A stretch of 64,000 nt of DNA, taken from positions 186,001 to 250,000 of the forward strand of contig QEYB01001385.1 of NCBI GenBank assembly GCA_017562135.1. The letters run 5' to 3'. The translations under genes and the position numbers were made by a program. Shown here piece by piece: positions 46,090-59,900 of this stretch (position 1 is the stretch's first letter; every line of letters begins with the position of its first letter). This DNA is from Dipylidium caninum. Taxonomy: Eukaryota; Platyhelminthes; Cestoda; Cyclophyllidea; Dipylidiidae. A model generated the notes under the pieces. The model did no database searches, was not told the DNA's origin, and worked only from the letters and a program-made list of their open reading frames with translations.

Positions 46090-49000
46090 AACCTCGGCCG
46101 GCAGCCTCCCAACCTCCTCTTCCCTCCCGTGTAATTACAGTCTCACCCTCCTCCTTGTCTGTCTGATGTGTCAGTAAATGTTCCATCTTTGTAAGTTGAT
46201 TGGAAGTTTGACTCCACCCGGAGATGGATCTGTTGACTTAGCGGGGTTCGAAGTTGGACGGATTTTGTTTGGCAATCTTTTTCAAACCATTCAACATGGG
46301 CGCCTCATTGCTGAACCACCTTTTGTACCCGCTTGACGTGTTTGCAGTTGATACGCAGATTTTAAGTGGACGTATGATCCGCCGTATTCAGGGCCGTTGG
46401 GAAGGACGCTAACAGCTTCGTTGGCTAGACGGACGTGTAGTACCGTCGGGATCGCGGTTTGATGATTTTGTGCCACGTGAAGAAGCCTTCTGCGTCGACA
46501 GAGGAATCACGAACTTGTGTGCGGGTTTGCCACAGACCGCTTCAATGACTTGCCACACTTTTTAATGGCCTTGCGAGTTTCGCAGCATGACGCTTGGTGA
46601 TCTTCCGACCCTTATTTTTGTGCTCTACGCAATTTAAACAAAAATTGAGCTGTCTAAAGCCGCCTGGACTATCCATCCGCGTGGAGTTCTATCAACTTTC
46701 CAGATATTCGGGTGCTGGGGATGGTGGGATGTGGGAAGTCCTTGGCTATGAAAACCTCAGGTAGAATGAATCCGCCTTCACTCCAGTTTATGTGCTTCAA
46801 CCACTCATGTTTTAATCCCAACTGCGTGAGATCTGCACGAAGATGGGGTTGGAGGCAAAATCCTATGGAAATTACGGTGAGGTAAGGAGGAAATGACGAC
46901 TGGTTGCGTTTTGCAAATGGAATTCCTCAGTCTAGACGTTCCTCATAATATCGTCCTTATATTAAACATTCCACAGATGTGTCGTTTATTTAGATAATAT
47001 GGAGGCTAAACAACGGCCGGCTGTAAGGAAATTACAGCTTAAGTATGTGTTAAAAAATAAGAGCATGTTTTTCAGCATTAAAATCTATGAAGTTAGATGT
47101 ACGATGTCAAATTGTCTTTTCTGATGAAGCATCAGGTAGTCGACGTTAGGAAGAATTAATTGCCGAGTATAGAAACCTGAAACAACAGTTAAGGCTATCT
47201 TGAGATCCGCTTTATCTAAATATTACTCGATTCTCACCTGTGTCCTCTACACGCAAAGGGCTTTTTCGTCACTTTTGTCCCATTAAAGGTGGATTTCACC
47301 GCCTCTAAGTGGCTCAAGACGAAATAACTGATAGATTTAGAGCAGCAACCTATCAGACGCTATGGAAGGCGCAAAATGATATAGTAATAGAGTTGGAATT
47401 TTTCTCTCGTAAAAGGAGTAAGCTTCGGCATAAGGAATTTCGGCTGTTCAGGTTGTTCTTTGTCACTCAGTGATGGGAATGGGGCTGAGGTCGGCACAAA
47501 ACACCGACGCAACATTCATTATTCCTCTACGTTGTTTAACTATAGTCAATGCGAGGCCTGTTAACCCTCTTTTCCTCGCCACTTTGAAGGCGAAGTCGTC
47601 CCTTGAACACTCTCCGAATGGCAATGTTGACGGTTATTTACAGGCTAAACAAATACTACTGTTTAGCATTTAAGTAAACAAACTTCCAAGCTTTGGCGTG
47701 CAAGACCAGATCGGAGGATTCAAGCGTTCTCTGTTCTCCAGACCCATAAATGATGCGGACTTCCTCTTAGGAGATTTTGTCAATTGATAGGTGGTGATCT
47801 CTGCCGGTCTCGCCGAGTCTCCTAGCCCCAACACAAATCACTCAACTCGTTGAGTGAACTAAAACGCTTAAATTTGTTCATGTGTGTCGTACCTAGAGAG
47901 ATTAGATACACTCCTTATATGGGGTTTTTGGCATAACAACAACCAGACGATTTAGTCTAACCTCTAATTTTCACCAAGGGTAGCAGTGGTGTCTCGTACT
48001 TTCGAAGCAAAGCAAACGTGACTATGAAACAGCTCGAGCTACTCATCGCTTTGAGTTTTTTCCTATCTCGTCAGACATGGCGATCCAAAATGAACATTTA
48101 CATATGCAAGTAAAAACCTTTTAAAAGCAACCACATACATTTTACATAATCGCGGAAAGCCTATCGCCACGACTAATGACTGCTCACTTTTATCCCATTT
48201 GCATTCGAAGGCTACGGTTAACATTAATTTCAGAGGCGATCCTTCCTCGAGGAACACCTCGACTCTCATCTTCTCTCCTCCATCTTCCGTCAGCCCATCT
48301 GACTCGAGGACTGTCCTTTAGGCGACAATTGCCATTACGCAACTGCCAACAGTTGAATCGAGGTTGAGAGTCGCATTGACAGGTTTCCACATGACAGTTT
48401 TGAAAGCACGGTCAAAACCTGCGGAATTAGTGTAAAGTGTAACATCTGCGGATCGCACGTGTACCTAATACGAGGCGCCCCTTTTCACTTTTTTTCTTCA
48501 CGAAATGCGCGAAGCCTTTACCAGTGCTCTGATTTCCCCGTCTGGCTTGAGTTTACCCTAAGAATAGTATCCCGAAGTTTCGTTCTCTCTCCCTATGCTC
48601 GAAGATTAATTTGATAATGAAGTCCCATACCACCCAGAATCCATAAATGCGGAATATAGTTTCATCGCTATAAAGTGAGTCAGAAGACTGTTGTTGTTAG
48701 GTTGTGAAAAAGGCATCGTCACAGACCTTGACGCCGTCGTCTTGCCTGCTGTCAGGGTGTTTTTTTTGTCTCATGACTGGAACTCGCCTTCCCTCTTCCT
48801 TCTCTCTCCTTTCCGCCCCTCCGAATCGTTTGATATCAATGGCCAGATAAAAAGTGGCAGGCCATAATGCCGACAGGCATACCGTTCCTTCACGGGATTA
48901 CAGATAAACAAGGTAGCATGAATGAATAAACCTACCTACAACCGCTGCTCCAGAAGAAGAACGAATCCGCTTTCATGGCTGGCCTGATACGACAGTAGCG

Positions 49001-52000
49001 GGCTGGGGCTGAGTGAGCAAGTATGTGTAGACTTAGACGGGAGGGACATTTCTAATCCCGTCAACCGGTCAGAGACGTCGGTCAATAACGCTGTGGTGAC
49101 ATGAGGGTCCGACAGTCGGGATAGCGTTGTTTCATAGAAATTCCTAGCGGAATTGACTAAATCACAAAGCACACCGGGTAAATAGGAGACTCGTACTTCT
49201 TCTGCTTCTTCGTTCCCTCTTCAAGGCGGATGGGTAAATTTGTCAGAAGATTCTAATTTCAAAGGTTTAAGTATAAAGGCGCTCCCGACTTCGTCATGTC
49301 TTTCCTCCAAGCTCCCATGAACTTTTTGCAGGTCGAAGGGAAATGGAGGTGGCGGACACAAGTGAATGGCTCTTTATCAAGGTACAGTGAGATTGTCACA
49401 GCCAAGGAAACCGATTTTCATCTTATCCAAAGGAGTTAGTTGCCTTTGTGTGACGTGAGACTTGTGGAAGTCTAGAGGCCTACAGCTACTAAACCAGCCC
49501 CTGTGTGACAAATTTAATCTCGAGTCAGCTGAAAGCGGTGGAAAGTCGAGCTCTATTTTGTTTGACGACGTAGCGTGTCTCCTCCACATCCATCATCTAC
49601 TTCGTCTTGATGCCAACAGGCGGTTTCAGTGCAGCTTAAGGACATGAAGTAGAGAAATCGCTTCTCCATAGAAATTGGATGTTGCCGCATAACTTAAGAA
49701 CAAATTAAATGATATGGCAAACAAACAACATTTTCGGTTCATTGTGGCTCAAAATATTGAAGGAAACTGGGTCTTGCAGGCGATCAGGCGACCTGTTTAT
49801 CGTGTCTAGCTGTCAGCAGCTACCTCTCCATGCTGTCTGTCCAGGCGCTCCTTGCAATTTTTAAGTAATCCTCGATGCTTCTTTATTTTGCAGAGGGGAA
49901 TGCAAAATCGCTGCGTTTTTCGCATTCATTCACCTGCGGTATATTAACCTTATTATGTTTGACATCGCTCCTTCCCTTAAAGGACAACACACTGATGGAC
50001 GGTGAGAAAAGTATGGATAAACTACTACAGATTGTAGGGATTTAGCAGCTTTGACCACTTCTAAGAGGGATCTGATATCTTCCCCCCAAATATCTCATCC
50101 AAAATCATAATCCTGTCTTGAATAAAGTGACGATTTGCTCTTGAGTTATAACATAGTCTCTATTTTGATCCTCCCCTGTCGACTACTACTTATTAACTTT
50201 TGAGTAAATGTTAACTCTACAAGGGTTGTGGATGCAGCATAAAAGCCTCTAAGTACATTTCATGCAATGAGTTTTAACGTTTTTAAAATACACTTACCCT
50301 ACTGTAGTAAGGAATAAATGCACTAGTATCAGTAGAAAAAGATCTCCCACCCTCTAAGACGTGGTTTCAGTGGCGCCTGAGGGTCCCACGAGGGCGGGGG
50401 GTCCCATTAAGGCCCTCCACTCTCGGAGCTCGGCCTTACACCCGGCAGTTTTGTGAGGAATTTAGCCAAGTGGATGCAAACTCAAATTCATTCCGCCAAC
50501 GTTTGCTCGAACGATGACTCACGTCCGTTGAAACTCTATCTGCCAGTAGAGGCATTTTGCAAGAATTTATCAGCTTAGTCAAGTGGTATGTTTCGGGCGG
50601 AGCGGAGCTGAGTTTTGTAGCAACTTCGAGGAAGTTGAGGCTTATCTCTGAACTATCATATGGCCTCTTTCCCAGTAAAAGTGTTGAGAAAGACAAAACG
50701 GAGGGATTTTACGGGAAAGTATTCCAACAAAAGGGGCCTACAATGGCTAATTAAGCGTTATTTCAGAAGGAAATCAACCAATTCTTTGCCCCAATTAATA
50801 AATTGTTTTTTTTCCAAGTGGATTACCCTAAATTCCCACTGAATTCGGACTTTGCACACAACTGAAACGCATGGGAAGTTTTACATGTTGGACGCGGTGG
50901 CCCGAAGCGCGAGGAGTCGCCTCTTTGCTGCCTTCTCCAAGAAATTCAACAAACAACGCAGTGTGGGTGCATTTCTCCTCATCTCTCCTCGACTCACCTG
51001 ACACATCACCTTTTCCCACAGCTGAGCTTCACTGACTGCGAGGAGGAGGGGCGCGGGACCTGACTATTACTCTGAGGCAAGTGGAAATTTTGAAATACCA
51101 CGTTGCTCCTCCCCTTCGCCTGTCCTCGCCTTTTTGTCCTTTAACCACGAGATGCATCATGCCACACAATTTTAGTGCCTTAACAAAGTGTTAAAGCAAG
51201 TATTACAACATTGGAGAATGGTTAAGGGGAACTACTTTTGAAATGTTTTTAGAAGAGCATACACCCCCGACGAAGCATGGCTTCCGTGCTTCTGCCACGG
51301 TCCGCGCTAATTCATCCACCCACAGTCGAGACGAATCGAGTTCCTCCCCAAGTCTCCTCCGATGGTTTTTACAATGTAACAGATCTAGTTGGGACAAAAC
51401 TACTGCTCGCGTACAACTCCACCTAGTGCGAAAGCCTTCCCGTAATGATTTCCACCACAGGCATATGCTTCCTCAACTTCTGTCAACATCCCAAATTGTC
51501 AAGGGACTGCAGTTGTTAGTTCCGCTTGAGGAAACTTTGGTCTCGTTGTGTTTATTCACTAATACCGCCTCAGGTGGGATATTCGAAAAGGAAGAGAGAA
51601 TGTTGACGAGTCAAGCGAGCTACGTGGCAATGCTGACATTTTGTCAATCATCACGACCTCGTCTCCCCTCGCCTCATTCTAAAACGGCAAATACTCTCGA
51701 CAAATTATCCCCCGCATTGATGAAACTGTCAAGTTATTCTGAAATTGACAGAAGACAAAATGCAAAACTGTTTACTTGACTGGCCTGTCCGGTTAGTGTC
51801 TGCGGCATACTTAAACAGTACATTTTGAAGTATAATTTGCGATCAAAGAAGTTCCTTGGTATTAAATGCATCCATGGGAGACGCCGGTAGCCACCTGCGT
51901 CGACATCCGCCCTGACGAAATTTGTCAATCGGATCAAGCACCTACCACTTTGCCCGCCAAAGTTATGAGTAATTGCGAATTGGCACACCGGGATAACATC

Positions 52001-53566
52001 TCCGTGATAAAGCAGCAATTCGCACGACATTTAAAAAAAACAACTTAGTCGAATAAGAAAAGGTGTTAAATTCCGCGTCTCCCAATGACCAAATAACTTT
52101 ACTGTCATTAGTCAGGCCGTTTTAATGGTCTGGGGGAGGAGGAAGAGCAGAAATGCCCCTGCGGTCTTATGGATGTGGGGGAAGACGGCAATTACACTCC
52201 CCAGCAATTATATTCCGCGCCTCATGGAGATACGGTGAGCTGACGGTGGCGGCGGTGGTTGACCTCGCCGCTGTTCGCCGTCGGTTCAAACAGGTCACCC
52301 TCGAGGCTGCAAGGCAGACGTTGATTTCACGATTACCACTCGAATTTCAATGTTTCATCACATTAACGTTTTGTACAGATTTTTTCTAGCCTTGTGAGGA
52401 CGTCATCATGGGAGGAACTTTTGAGGTCCCGACTTATCTACTTGCCAATCCGCCGGCTAATTATGTCACGAGAGGTTTAGTTAATTACCTCCTGACTACT
52501 GGAAGAAGTTCGCATAGCTCACACAACCAGAATATTTGAGGCACTTCGTCTCTTCGGAGCCCTAAGGCTTCGTGGACAAAGTAGGCGCCTGGTGTAGCCC
52601 CACCGACTCTTCATGGATATCTACTCCAGTATGGCGAGCAGGGGCTGGAAAAATCTCCTGTCTTCAACACATGAGACGCAGCCTGGTAGAGATGACATTG
52701 AAAACAATAATAAAAGCGTTGCTGAGAAGATTATGTCTTTAGTCCTAAGCTCAAACAACGCCGTGTCGAAGTTGGGAGAAGGGAATCAAGTCTTCGTCAG
52801 GCGTATCTTTTGTTCATTAATTTTGCATCTGTCAGTAGCCCTACACATTGCCAAGTAGTTGTCCACCGTGTCAGACGTCATATTTGCGCTTTCTGAGTAA
52901 AAGCGTGATCGGAATTAATCGTTTTAAATTCGGAGAATGGCAATTGGGCTTATTCATAGAGAAGTGCGGCTATTGAGATCGAGAGTTAGTGGGGCTCGCA
53001 TGTGTCCGAGTGGAAAGTGAAAATGTCCACCCTGGGACTAGAATAAATTCCACAAGACTAGCTAGAATTTATTCTTCTCCGACCGACAAGTCTTCATTTA
53101 TATTAAAGGGCAGTACCGCTTGCTTTATTCCCAAATGGAAGTGTTAATAAATTTCGCTTTCCACCCCCCACGCCTTGAGCATAGGATTCTGGCTAACATT
53201 GTCCCTTGTCAACCGGCGCTGCGACAATTTTCTTTGCCTATGGCGTCTCTTAGAGAATAAATTGGGCTACAGAAAAAGTAATGAGCTGCAGTTTGAAGTT
53301 AAGTGAACAAAAGGGCCATTAAAACGGGGACGATTGTGATTAAATTTGCTACTGATCATCCCTTCAATAGAATCGTATGCAAATACACACGCACGCACGC
53401 GCGCACGCGCGCACCCGTACAAAGGCACGCACACGATCCGAGAATTTTGATTGGCTGCCTACTTGGTCAGACGATCAAGGCGGCTGCAAGCGCGTGCATT
53501 CCGCACATCAGCAGAGCTAAATGCGCCCACGTATCTGCCGCGCATGGACTTAACCTGATTGTGAGC
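46090..53566. other. Intergenic region between RNase Z and netrin
   Basis: About 7.5 kb with no gene I can support on either strand. Base composition is visibly richer in G+C than the left part of the window, so chance open frames are longer (the longest, 51243-51779 on +, 178 codons, looks random). AGTAAA at 46173-46178 is a possible polyadenylation signal for RNase Z. Promoter elements for netrin should be at the right end. Confidence 0.55.
53383..53414. repeat. Alternating purine-pyrimidine tract (AC/GC)
   Basis: 32 uninterrupted alternating bases (CA and CG steps), 152 nt before the netrin ATG. Such tracts can adopt Z-DNA; here it lies in the presumed promoter or 5' UTR. Confidence 0.7.
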
Positions 53567-54890
53567 ATGCTTTACTCTCTGATCGTCCTCTGGACCTTGA
53601 CCTCTGTGGCCTGGACCTCGTACACTTCCGCCCCCACTCCATCCGCGTCAGATGGCCGTCAGGCCAACTTCAAGGTCATCTATGAATCCCCAACCTCCGT
53701 GTGCTACGCGGAGAATCGGGCCTACCTCTGTACCCCTCCATTTACGAATATTGCTGAAGGTGTTCCAGTTGTCGCCACCTCGACCTGCGGTCAAAACGGG
53801 CGTCCCGAGAAGATATGCCGAAGCTGGACCTCCTCCACCATCCAACAACGGCGCACAGCCTGTGAGATCTGTGATGGTAGGAAGGCAGCGACTAGCCGGG
53901 GTGCAGAGCGCCTCACAGATCGTCACATCACTTCCAATCAGACCTGTTGGGTATCTGGTCGCGTACCTCCCGGTGGAATTGTTAACCTTACTCTATCCCT
54001 AGGCAAGCGTTTTGAGATCTTCTATATCTCCCTCCAACCCTGTGGTCCCCTGCCCGACTCAATTGCCCTATATAAGTCCTCTGATTTCGGTCGAACTTGG
54101 AAACCGTGGCAGTACTTTTCCACCGATTGTTATCGCGCTTTCGGTCTGCCAACTTCTAGCGAACATAGTGCACAAATCTCATCGGCTAACATTCAAGAGG
54201 TGCTCTGTGTAGCTCTAAAGTCTCCTACAAAGTACAATTCTCAAGGTCAAATGTCAAACGTGATTGCCTTTAGTACAACCATTGGTAGATCCACTTTACA
54301 GTCTTGGAGTCCGTCCCTAATCGACTGGATGACGATGACAGATCTACAAATCTCCTTGACACGCTTTCCTTTCCGGCGTAAATCTGGAAGTGGAGGGGAA
54401 ACGCACACTGAAGATGCTACAGTAGTGTTGCACCGAAGAGATCGAAGTAGTGGACAGCGTAGAGGCCCCCAGAAAGCCCCGGTCTTCAGACTCGGTGGAG
54501 GAGGTGGGAACAGCGGGCGAATTTTTCCCAGTGACGAAGAGAAAATGCAGGCAGATGGAAATGCGTCTAATAGTTCGGCCAAATGGCTTCAGGAGAGGGA
54601 GAAGGAAGAGTTGGAAAGGGGCGAGAAGGCAGAGGAAGAGGAAGGTGTTTACTTCGCCTTCTCCGACATCACCGTAGGAGGCAGATGTAAGTGCAATGGA
54701 CATGCCAATCGTTGCGTGCGTGACCGAATAGTGGAGAAGAATGCGGCTGGTGAGGACTCGATTTCATGGGGACCGCTGCGATGTGATTGTCAGCACAACA
54801 CAGTCGGAGCGGACTGTGAACGCTGCGCTCCGGGCTACTTGGATCGACCCTGGGCCAGAGCGACCAACGAGGATGCCAACGTCTGCAAGG
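53567..54890 (+). CDS. NTN1: Netrin, first coding exon (signal peptide, laminin N-terminal domain, first LE repeat)
   Basis: Secreted axon-guidance cue of the netrin/UNC-6 family. ATG chosen at 53567 because it opens a signal peptide (MLYSLIVLWTLTSVAW); the frame is open further left but without a better ATG. 441 codons plus one base. Laminin N-terminal domain: SVCYAENRAYLC, VVATSTCGQNG, CEICDG, NQTCW, VNLTLSLGKRFEIFYISLQP, IALYKSSDFGRTWKPWQYFS, IAFSTTIGRS, DWMTMTDLQIS, YFAFSDITVGG. The first LE repeat starts CKCNGHANRCVRDR (residue 374) and runs through LRCDCQHNTVGADCERCAPG and RPWARATNEDANVC. A roughly 90-residue Gly/Glu/Ser-rich insert (about residues 269-359) lengthens the loop before the end of the laminin domain. 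Donor gtaagt at 54891. The other LE repeats and NTR domain are not in the window. Confidence 0.95.
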
Positions 54891-55843
54891 GTAAGTCTTT
54901 TGGTATTTCGATGCATAAAAATGTGAGGAGTGGCCTTCTCACCTATTATTTCCATCTTTCTTTCATTACACCTGGCACGCAACCGAGATAATTGGAGTGG
55001 GTATGAAAAATTGCTCATTACTCCCAATTTTGTAGCATGTGAAAAACAGCCCTCATCCCCTTCACACGTCTGTAACGGGGATTTGTGTGACCTTCACTTG
55101 GGTCAGAATAAAAAAACAAGAGTTAGCTCATAGCGACCCGTGGGGGAGTGCGACCGGGTCGGCGTTTCCACTCGAATGGTGCATATTTCATCACCGACCC
55201 TCACACTAAACTCCTTCTTCAGTCTGATGTTATCGTCCCTCACCGACGACTTGCTCGCTCTCGTTTTGTCACATCTGCCAGCGGTTGAGGCAGTCGAGGT
55301 CTCGTTGGTGCAAATTTCGCTCCTCTAGTCGCATAAGTGGTGGAAGAGTTTTGTGTGAGGAGAATCTCGCATAGAGAGGAAATAAGTTAATTAGTCTATT
55401 TTCAAATTGGGCAGCCAAGAGAGACGATTTTCTAGGATCCCATCTTCCCTTCGTGGTAGCGGTAGTGAAGAAGAGGCTGAGTTTAGTGGCGAATGAAAAG
55501 AAATTTTTCTAATAACCTCACTTAAAGTCTTTCCTAATAATGCGAGGTTCGAGGTACATCCTCCAATCTTTTAGACAATCACACAACAAACCTCAGACAT
55601 ATCCAAGAGGTGTCCTCTCCCCTCACAATCGTCTGAGCATGATTCTAGTCAAAAGTCGCCAAGTAGAAGTGAATATCATTTTCAGTCTTAGATTGTGGGC
55701 CAAGTGGATGACAATTGGTTGGAGATGAGGCCTCCTGATAGAACCTGGGGTCTTGGGTCTCGCACGGTCGCCGAACCACCGTGTGCCTGAGCAGTATCAT
55801 GGCGAGCGATTAAAGGAGCAGCGGACTGTGAAAGTGAGGAGAA

Positions 55844-55886
55844 GGGAGGGCGGAGGCCTGGGGCGTGAGGCGGGGGGAGGGAGGGG
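55844..55886 (+). repeat. G-rich cluster, potential G-quadruplex
   Basis: Six runs of three or more G (GGG, GGG, GGGG, GGGGGG, GGG, GGGG) in 43 nt on the + strand. Confidence 0.6.
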
Positions 55887-56729
55887 ATCGGCCAGGCAGC
55901 GCGATAACATCGTCACCTCGGCTCGGCTCCTACCACCTCCAAATTACCCCGCGTTAGCGAATATACGCTCGACGGCGGTAGTCGATCCAACCGAGATCTT
56001 TCTGCGATACCAGCAATCGTCTGATACGCCTGCTCCCGGTGGTGGGTGTGCATTTTCACTCAAATTAACGTCGAGGCGAGTGTGGGTGGTAGTCGGGGGG
56101 AGAGGTGGAAGTTACCAACTAGAAATATACTTTTCCGTTCCACTTTTTTTCACCTTATTCTGTCTAAATGGGCGTTTTATCAACGGGGAGACTCACGGGC
56201 CTCTCGAGTTGTCGCGGTACCCAATTTGCCTCTCGGGGATAGTCAGTCGCAGCTGTAGGCGACGACTTATTTCGTGGTACAGACAATTAATATTAAGGGA
56301 GCCGCGTGGTCCAAAATGCATTAAAACAACTGTCCTAGCCTTTACTGCCCTTCCAACAGTAAACTGTAGCAATCCATGGATGAAGGTGGGATAAAGTGCA
56401 ACTTACTTAACAAGATTTACCTCTCCCCGGTGGTAGAAGGGGAGGCGCTCGTAGTTAGACCCTCCGCCTCTCCTAACACCACCATGTGTTGGGATATTTC
56501 GAGGCGTGGATTAAAAGCGGCCATGGAGTTGCGTGACAAGGCGCGATAACACTCAGTCGGAGCCCTCGAATGAGTGAACTTTTTCCTCGAAATGTCTGCA
56601 ATTTTATGACTTATTTATCTTTTCGACTTTACATCTAACGTTACATAAAAAGGCATAATCACTTGCCAGGCATCGCCTGATATTAACACTTTTTGCGCTT
56701 CCCAGTCGGCCCATGTGTGTGTTTTCGCC

Positions 56730-56760
56730 AGAAGAAGAAGAAGAATAAGAATAAGAAGAG
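56730..56760 (+). repeat. GAA/AAGAAT simple repeat
   Basis: About five GAA units followed by AATAAG-type units. Confidence 0.7.
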
Positions 56761-56886
56761 ATGTGCTTCAATCTCACATTTAAAACATGAGTAGTTTTGT
56801 TCAAGATTTTGCATCTGGACAGCGCTCATCCCCTTATCTCGTAATGCATCAGCGGCACCTGATGATGGCCAATAAACACGGCGGTT

Positions 56887-56941
56887 GGGCGGTCTGTGCG
56901 GGGTGGAGGGCGGGGGCGGGAGTGAGAGTGGGGGCGGGGGG
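56887..56941 (+). repeat. G-rich cluster, potential G-quadruplex
   Basis: At least seven G runs of three to six in 55 nt on the + strand, about 1 kb from the first cluster. Confidence 0.65.
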
Positions 56942-59900
56942 AAAATCGCCACGCCAATCGACCCAATGGCAACGTTTAATCTTGCCCCATCACCGCTGAC
57001 ACCGCGTCCAAGTGTTGCAGTGATGTTTGGCCGGGGAGCGCTGGGACCGCAGACGCTTCCACCGCCAATCCCTAATTCGCCGCATATAAACAACTTCGAT
57101 GGCGCTGGGGCTTTTCACTCTTAAAAAACTCATTCTCACAATTGAATTTTATTAAAAACCCCTCCCTATTTTGTTTTGTTCACCTCCTGAGACTTTGCCA
57201 CTGCCTCTGCATTGTTCTACTCTCGTGGCTCCTCTGCGCAGTTGAATGTGCTGCGTCCAGTTTTGTGTGAAACGACGCTCAGGGCCTTTAATTTGTCCAC
57301 ATTTTGTGATCTCCCCGTTTATCAACCAGTCCAAAAGTCATAAGAAAGTGGGTTTTAATTAAAAAGAAGTCCCAAATTCACGTTAAATGTACGCTCTGCG
57401 CAAGGGAGGCATCTAATTCCATAAACTCTCAGACAAATGAACGCAGTCTTCGCTCCTTACCTCGAAAAAGGCGGATATGCTATTGGTTATTAATTTTGGA
57501 AAGTGAAAAAAGGAGGAAGGAGATTTGTTACGAAGATAAACAGGAGGAGAGTACTCTTGTGGATTAGATACTAGTCGAGGAGCGCTTTTTTGTCTAAAAA
57601 GAGGAATCTGGTTTCAACTTTATGGGGAGAGCAAATACTGCCGAAGCGAAAAGTGAGAAGTGGGTCGCATGTAGGTCATCTCGACGAGGGAGCAGAGGAG
57701 AAATTGCCTCCTCGGGTCGGGTAGGCACGGGCCACGTGGCAACAGTATGTTGGAAGTGAGACGGGTGAGACTTGAAGCCCGAAAAGGAAATAATTTACTT
57801 TGGTGGCATAAATTTGTCAAATTTCACAATCCACTTTTCCTATCGAGAATTTTGCTAAAGCACCCTTTGAGGCCTGACCATTGTCTCCACTCTCTCACAC
57901 TTTCTGGACTCATTGTCGTCTAGATTTTGGCAAAATTTCCTCATGAGTAGAGGAGTACTGACCTTCAGGGTTGGAACAAGCTCACAATGTGGATCCACCC
58001 GATTAAGTAGGTTATTCAAGACGAGTTAAGGGTAAAAGTTGAGTTAGGCACTGATTGTGTCCCCAGCTGCAATATGTAAGCATTTGTAATCGAGGTCGCG
58101 GAGACCTATTCAGTGCCAAGTGCCCTCCAGGAAGGGTTTAAAGACTGACGCAATCTCGACAACCCTTCCACTACGTGTAGCCGTCCACTGCCTTCCGCCT
58201 GGCGCAGAAATCGCCCCCTTTTAGCCTCCAGTCCATGCATTTGTCGATGCCATTGGCGTATCACAGCGCGAGGTGCCAGGCAAAAAAGATGTTTTTTAGT
58301 TGGCCGGATGCAAAGGCCCGGCGGGACGAGTGGAGGCAGTTTGCAGACCTCCTTAGTCGTTTGCCTTCACTCGCCTGTGTGTGGGTGTCATTGCGACGGG
58401 GAAAGGGGACTTGAGTCGAGTACACACGTCACCTGGTGGTATTGGGAGGACCGTGGAAGCCGAGAGACCGCCAACCCGCCTGTCACATCGCCTTTTCCAA
58501 GGGTGTGGCAGCGGACGAAGGGCTATAATCGGAGGCCGGTAGTTTCAATGATGAGACCGAGGGATACGATTTCCTTGAAACAAGGTATTCTTCGTCGGTT
58601 AGATCCCATATTTTTAAAATCCGCGGATGACTCTTCACTTGGACATATCAAGCATTTCCATGTGCGTACCCAAAATTGAAAAAAAGCCGGTCTAAGCACT
58701 GAAAAATGATGAATGCGTTTCGAGATGATTTATTACACCGCATGGAGGTTTAAATTCCACGGCCTTAGTAATGATAACCGACTTGGGAGTTGATGGATTT
58801 GGCAGAGGATAAGCAGAGCCGGCAACAGCTCTGCCAGCTTATAAGCTTTCTGGACTCTCATCATTGCCCTTGTATCTTCACTCATCACTCAGCCTTAACA
58901 AACAAAAAATAATCCCGGAGACTCGGTGCATACTTGAGCATCTTTTGAATTTTCCCCATAGGATGGTCGTCTCCTCCGACCGAATCACTGAGGCTGAGAC
59001 ATCGCATGAAATCATTCTTTTGTACCTCATACTCGCCTCAGTTCACGACACTCGGTTTGCGAGCTTCAGACGGCCGAGACGCGTGGTATTCCACCTACTC
59101 AGTGATTTTGTTGATTAAATCCCGACACAATCGCCTTGAGTAGATCCACCCGAACCCACAGCGAGCAGATGTGCTGTTCCCATGTGTGTGTGCGTGTGTG
59201 TGTGAGGGAAATTCCCCACAACAACGATTGGGCATCGGAGATTTCTTTGAAACGTAATCATGCCATCGCCTCTTCTTTTTTTCTACTGGAAAGGACACAC
59301 TGTAAGGAAGATAAATGGATGTACACTGCCTGATGGCTTATTCAGTGTGTGCATGTATGCGTGGATAACAACTATATCGTTAGTGGTGCAAAACACAGTT
59401 CTCCACTTGTGGTTGCCTTTTCGCGGCCTCACGCCTCGTCCAGGGTTAATCGGCCGCGGTTGGTCTGCTAAGCCGAGGCTTCAACCGACTCATAACCACT
59501 AGGAGCGCCCGAATCTGCCTCCTCTGGCCAATTAGTCGCGCCAACAAAGGTGGAACTTCGGCTCTGAGAAGCCAACAGACCACTTTAGCACTCACTGTTA
59601 ACTTAAGGGCAGCTCTAAGGACAGGAGAACTACCACCATCGTTCAGTGAGCAGACAAAGAATGCAGCTGCCTACGAAGTAGGTCCGATGCTCTCCCAAAG
59701 TACTAGTGAATTCTCCAAGCTCGAGCGACTTGTTGAACGCCGTAGGAAGCTTCCCAAGAGATGAGGGAAGTACCAAAGTTACTTGATATTTGGTCAATTT
59801 TTTGTCAAAAAAAGAAAACTCTTTAATTTGTTTATTTTGGCTTTGTGCGCAGAATATTTGCCCGAAACCGTTCCTGAATCCCATGTGAAGTAATGAAAAC

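Noticed and set aside
51243..51779. 178-codon ATG-started open frame on the + strand
   Set aside because: No recognisable motif, no hydrophobic or repeat pattern, lies in G+C-richer intergenic DNA where chance frames are long, and has no partner exons. Not annotated as a gene.
53303..53566. Upstream extension of the netrin open frame
   Set aside because: It starts at a GTG and encodes a basic Arg/Thr/His stretch from a CA/CG repeat. The ATG at 53567 gives a proper signal peptide, so the extension is treated as 5' UTR or promoter.
55753..56394. 213-codon open frame on the + strand
   Set aside because: Begins at a TTG, very Arg/Gly-rich because it crosses a G-rich cluster, and resembles no family. 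Read as chance.
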